A stretch of 64,000 nucleotides of DNA from Nocardia sienata NBRC 100364 (GTDB lineage: Bacteria; Actinomycetota; Actinomycetes; Mycobacteriales; Mycobacteriaceae): the NCBI RefSeq assembly GCF_001613205.1, contig NZ_BDBX01000027.1, positions 19,045 through 83,044 on the forward strand, written 5' to 3'. Of this stretch, positions 61,346 through 64,000 are shown piece after piece (the first letter of the stretch is position 1; each line of letters begins with the position of its first letter). The position numbers and the translations under genes were made by a program. The notes beneath the pieces are model-generated. The model made no database searches and was not told the origin of the DNA. It worked only from the letters and a program-made list of their open reading frames with translations.

Positions 61346-62656
61346 TCAGCGCGGCTCCCCCACCACCCGGGTCTCCACTCGCGCGGCCAGCGGTTTGCCG
61401 AGGAACACCGCGAACAGCGCGGGCCGCCGCCGCTGCAACTCCAACCGGCCGCCGTCGGCCTCTATCAGGGCCCGCGCCAGCGCCAGTCCCACACCGGTGG
61501 ATCCCGCCCCGGAGAAACCACGATCGAAGATATGCGGCGCCAGCTCGTCGCTGACCCCCTCGCCTTCGTCGGCGACCTGCACACATACCAGCGGTTCGCG
61601 ATCCTGTCCCGGGCGCACGGTGCGCACCGACACCGTGCAGGTGCCGCCACCGTGCATCAGCGCGTTGTCGACCAGCACTGTCACCGCCTCCCGCAGCCGG
61701 GACCCGGACATGGGCGCGCGCAGCGATTCGTCACCGGTCAGGTACAGGGTGCGGCCGGCCTCCCGGAACGGATGCGTCCACTCGGTCACGATGCCGCGCA
61801 GTTCGTCCATCACCGGTACCGGATCGCGGTCGGTGGCGTCCTCGTCGCGCGAGGCCCGGACCAGATCGTCGATGGCCTCGGTCAGCCGGTCGACCTGGGC
61901 CATGGCCTCCTCCGCCTCGTGCACCACCGCCGGATCGGTGTGCGCGGACAGTTCGTCCAGCCGCAACCGGACCGCGGTCAGCCGGCTGCGCAGCTGATGG
62001 GACACATCGGCGACCAGCGCGTGCTCGCGTTGCAGCCGGCCCGCGATCTCGACGGTCGCCGAATCGAGCACATCGGAGACCCGGTCCAGTTCGGCGATAC
62101 CGTGGCGGCGCGGATCCGGGCGGAAATCACCCATGGCGAGCCGGGCGGCCCGGGCGGCCACATCACGTATGGGGTCGGCGACGCGTCGCGCGGTGACGAT
62201 GGCGACCGTGATCGCCGCGCCCAGCGAGACCGCCACGGCCAGCGCCACCCCGGCCACCGCCTGCCGCTGCCGGGCCTCCATCGGGGTCGCGGGCACCTCT
62301 AGTCGCAGCGAGACATCGGTACCCATAGACAGCGACTCCACCAGCGGGTCGGTCACCGTCTCGGCCCCGATCTCGACCTTCACCGCCGTATCCTCCGGCG
62401 CCGGATATACGACGGTGAGCCGTCCGCCCTCGGGCACCAGCGGCTGAACAGTGTCCAGCTCCAATCCGCCCCGGATCACCCCGCTGCCGTGCTCCTGGCC
62501 GATGACCTCCGCGGAGATCAGTTCCAGCCGGCTGCGCAGTTCGTTGCGGGTGATGTCCTCCACCCACAGCCACGCCGTGTACGTGAGCGGCACCCCGAGC
62601 ACGACAGTGGTCAGCATCAGTACGGTCAGCATCGACCGTAGGATCCGCCGCCGCAC
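61346..62656 (-). CDS. Two-component sensor histidine kinase
   Basis: A 436-aa membrane kinase. Helix 1 is about residues 8-30, a sensor domain of about 110 residues follows, helix 2 is AVAGVALAVAVSLGAAITVA, then a HAMP domain. The phospho-acceptor is in ALVADVSHQLRSRLTA. ATP-binding boxes are TVLVDNALMHGGG (N), VADEGEGV (G1) and GSTGVGLALARAL (G2). GTG 62656 follows the regulator's stop by 1 base, so the pair is one unit. The signal is unknown. Confidence 0.93.
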   Translation of the reverse strand: MRRRILRSMLTVLMLTTVVLGVPLTYTAWLWVEDITRNELRSRLELISAEVIGQEHGSGVIRGGLELDTVQPLVPEGGRLTVVYPAPEDTAVKVEIGAETVTDPLVESLSMGTDVSLRLEVPATPMEARQRQAVAGVALAVAVSLGAAITVAIVTARRVADPIRDVAARAARLAMGDFRPDPRRHGIAELDRVSDVLDSATVEIAGRLQREHALVADVSHQLRSRLTAVRLRLDELSAHTDPAVVHEAEEAMAQVDRLTEAIDDLVRASRDEDATDRDPVPVMDELRGIVTEWTHPFREAGRTLYLTGDESLRAPMSGSRLREAVTVLVDNALMHGGGTCTVSVRTVRPGQDREPLVCVQVADEGEGVSDELAPHIFDRGFSGAGSTGVGLALARALIEADGGRLELQRRRPALFAVFLGKPLAARVETRVVGEPR

Positions 62657-62657
62657 G

Positions 62658-63335
62658 TCAGTCGGTGTTCAGCCGGAAACCGACACCGCGCACAGTGACG
62701 ATCCGCCGTTCCGCCATCGGGCCCTCGTCGCCGATCTTGCGCCGTAACCAGGACATATGCATATCCAAGGTCTTGGATCCGCGCAGTTCGGCATCACCCC
62801 AGACCTCGCGCAGGATCGTCTCCCGGGGCACCACCTGACCGGCCCGATCGATCAGTACCTTGAGCAGCTCGTACTCCTTGTTCGCCAGCCCGACCTCCAC
62901 CCCGTTGACCAGCACCCGCCGTGCCGCCGGTTCCAGGCGGATCCCGCCGACCTCCACGGTGTCGTCGCCGATACCGCTGCGTCGCAGCAGCGCGCGGACC
63001 CGGGCCAGCAGTTCGGCCAAGCGGAAGGGTTTCCCGACATAGTCGTCGGCGCCTGCGTCCAGCCCCACCACGAAATCGACTTCGTCGGTGCGGGCGGTCA
63101 GCATCAGCACCGCCATCTCGGCGCCGCGGGCCCGCACCTGCCGGCACACCTCCAGCCCATCCATTCCCGGCAACCCGAGATCGAGGATCAGCAGATCATG
63201 GTGCCCTTCCAGCGCCCGGTCCAAAACCGCGGGACCGAAGCTCTCCACGGTCACCGAATATCCCTCGCGGCCCAGCGCCCGCGAGAGCGGCGCCGCGATG
63301 GCCTCGTCGTCTTCGCCCAGCAATACGGCGGTCAT
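62658..63335 (-). CDS. OmpR-family response regulator
   Basis: A 225-aa protein. The receiver domain has the acidic pair in LLGEDDEA, the phospho-acceptor aspartate in LLILDLGLPGMDG and the lysine in YVGKPFRL; the C-terminal winged helix ends with TVRGVGFRL. It is the upstream partner of the histidine kinase. Targets are unknown. Confidence 0.95.
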   Translation of the reverse strand: MTAVLLGEDDEAIAAPLSRALGREGYSVTVESFGPAVLDRALEGHHDLLILDLGLPGMDGLEVCRQVRARGAEMAVLMLTARTDEVDFVVGLDAGADDYVGKPFRLAELLARVRALLRRSGIGDDTVEVGGIRLEPAARRVLVNGVEVGLANKEYELLKVLIDRAGQVVPRETILREVWGDAELRGSKTLDMHMSWLRRKIGDEGPMAERRIVTVRGVGFRLNTD

Positions 63336-63406
63336 GCGACAAGATTACGGTCCACCGGCCCGGCACCCGCCTCCTCACGCCCGGGCAGCGGCCCGCGGCG
63401 CCGGGA

Positions 63407-63919
63407 TCAGAAGCCGCCGTACCGGGGGGCCGCCTCGAAGACCTGGTGATAGAGCAGCGCGTGCACCTGTTCCACATCCGGTATATCGCTGTATTCCAGC
63501 GGTTCCTCGGACGAGGATCCGATGATCAGTTCCCCGGTGCCGAACAGCCGGTCGACGAGGCCGTGCCGGAACTGGACACTCGAGATTCTGCTCATCGGTA
63601 TATCGATACCGGTGTGGGTCAGCACACCTTCGCGGGCCAGCACCCGGCGATCGGTGACGATGAAATGAGTGGATTTCCAGGTCACGATAGGTGCGATACT
63701 GCGCCACGCCAGCAGCAACAGCCAGACCACCAGCACCACCAGCAGCAGGATCGACCGCCACGACTCGTCGGCGGTACGCCACACCAGACCGCCCAGGAAG
63801 CCGGCCACCGCGGTCACCACGATCAATGTGACGATGGGCCAGAACAGCATCTTCCAATGCGGATGGGTGTGCAGGATCAACTCTTCGTCGGGCGCCAGCG
63901 CATCCTCCGGATAACCCAT
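63407..63919 (-). CDS. PH-domain membrane protein (bPH2 type)
   Basis: A 170-aa protein. Two membrane helices (MLFWPIVTLIVVTAVAGFLG and ILLLVVLVVWLLLLAWRSIA) are followed by a bacterial PH domain with WKSTHFIVTDRRVLAREGVL and a C-terminal tail. It matches the PH-domain protein that lies after the GtrA gene in mycobacteria. Function unknown. Confidence 0.9.
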   Translation of the reverse strand: MGYPEDALAPDEELILHTHPHWKMLFWPIVTLIVVTAVAGFLGGLVWRTADESWRSILLLVVLVVWLLLLAWRSIAPIVTWKSTHFIVTDRRVLAREGVLTHTGIDIPMSRISSVQFRHGLVDRLFGTGELIIGSSSEEPLEYSDIPDVEQVHALLYHQVFEAAPRYGGF

Positions 63920-64000
63920 GTGCGCACATTACCGTGTTTTTTGGCGGCGCCTCCGGCGCCGCGGGGTTGAGGCCCCCCGGTGTCTCGCCGTTTCGGCCTC
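63920..64000. other. Right window edge, no gene seen
   Basis: A run of six T at about 63939 is followed by a GC palindrome (GGCGCC-TCC-GGCGCC). A neighbouring gene is likely to begin beyond the edge. Confidence 0.4.

Noticed and set aside
63939..63985. T-run next to a GC palindrome at the right edge
   Set aside because: For a terminator the T-run must follow the hairpin; here it comes before it on the plus strand and becomes an A-run after it on the minus strand.
1..64000. CRISPR arrays, riboswitches, rRNA genes and further tRNA genes
   Set aside because: I found no regularly spaced short repeats, no recognisable riboswitch core, no rRNA and no second tRNA T-arm in reading through the sequence.

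Overview
The window reads as chromosome of a high-GC, mycolate-type actinomycete, most likely Nocardia or a close relative. Coding is dense, many starts are GTG, and genes are often joined by 4-base ATGA overlaps. The gene families (EchA8, FadE25, BkdABC, split PntA, GtrA and PH-domain proteins, mycothiol-type DinB proteins, deazaflavin reductases) are typical of Mycobacteriales. The right end keeps the mycobacterial order fadE25 - purE - purK - GtrA - PH-domain protein, with extra genes inserted. This assignment rests on protein resemblance read by eye, not on a search.

Layout. 1-3.2 kb: the end of a metallophosphoesterase gene, tRNA-Cys, a MarR regulator and a shortened Hsp70/actin-fold protein. 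3.2-9.0 kb (minus strand): valine catabolism genes mmsA, isobutyryl-CoA dehydrogenase, 3-hydroxyisobutyryl-CoA hydrolase, mmsB and, after a hairpin and a gap, echA8. 9.2-20.1 kb: single genes (DUF2157 membrane protein, amidohydrolase, GlxA-type AraC regulator divergent from a cysteine hydrolase, glycosyltransferase-like protein, SNF2 helicase with SWIM partner, secreted nuclease, rhodanese). 20.2-24.5 kb: the branched-chain 2-oxoacid dehydrogenase genes bkdA-bkdB-bkdC, divergent from an AsnC-type regulator. They feed the valine pathway, so two blocks of this window handle successive steps of branched-chain amino-acid breakdown. 24.5-35.3 kb is mostly accessory: SDR, TetR, AraC, an IS21-derived IstA/IstB fusion, two IPT/TIG repeat proteins without signal peptides, and an AAA ATPase. 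35.4-38.2 kb holds pntAa-pntAb-pntB (proton-translocating transhydrogenase).

38.5-44.4 kb holds small metabolic genes ending at cutA. An IS200/IS605-type element carrying only tnpB sits 5 bases before the cutA start codon; its TnpB is intact and its right end can form the omega RNA. Next to it is a Uma2-type gene broken by one extra C. 46.4-52.1 kb holds regulator/target pairs (VOC protein-TetR, HxlR-MFS, HxlR-SDR), some with clear palindromic operators. 52.2-55.3 kb is an unassigned minus-strand gene row: an XRE-type regulator with a Nudix-like C-terminal region, a paralogue of that region without the HTH, a 152-aa protein, and a 25-aa membrane peptide gene whose ATG overlaps the preceding stop. 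I consider this row the best candidate for an undescribed system. 55.6-63.9 kb holds fadE25 with paired operators and a TetR gene, an atypical P450, purEK, GtrA, a two-component pair and a PH-domain membrane protein.

Several genes appear to be leaderless, with a -10 box 6-8 bases before the start codon (DUF2157 gene, asnC-type gene, HIT gene, GtrA gene). Strong GC-rich hairpins without U-tracts mark many gene ends.
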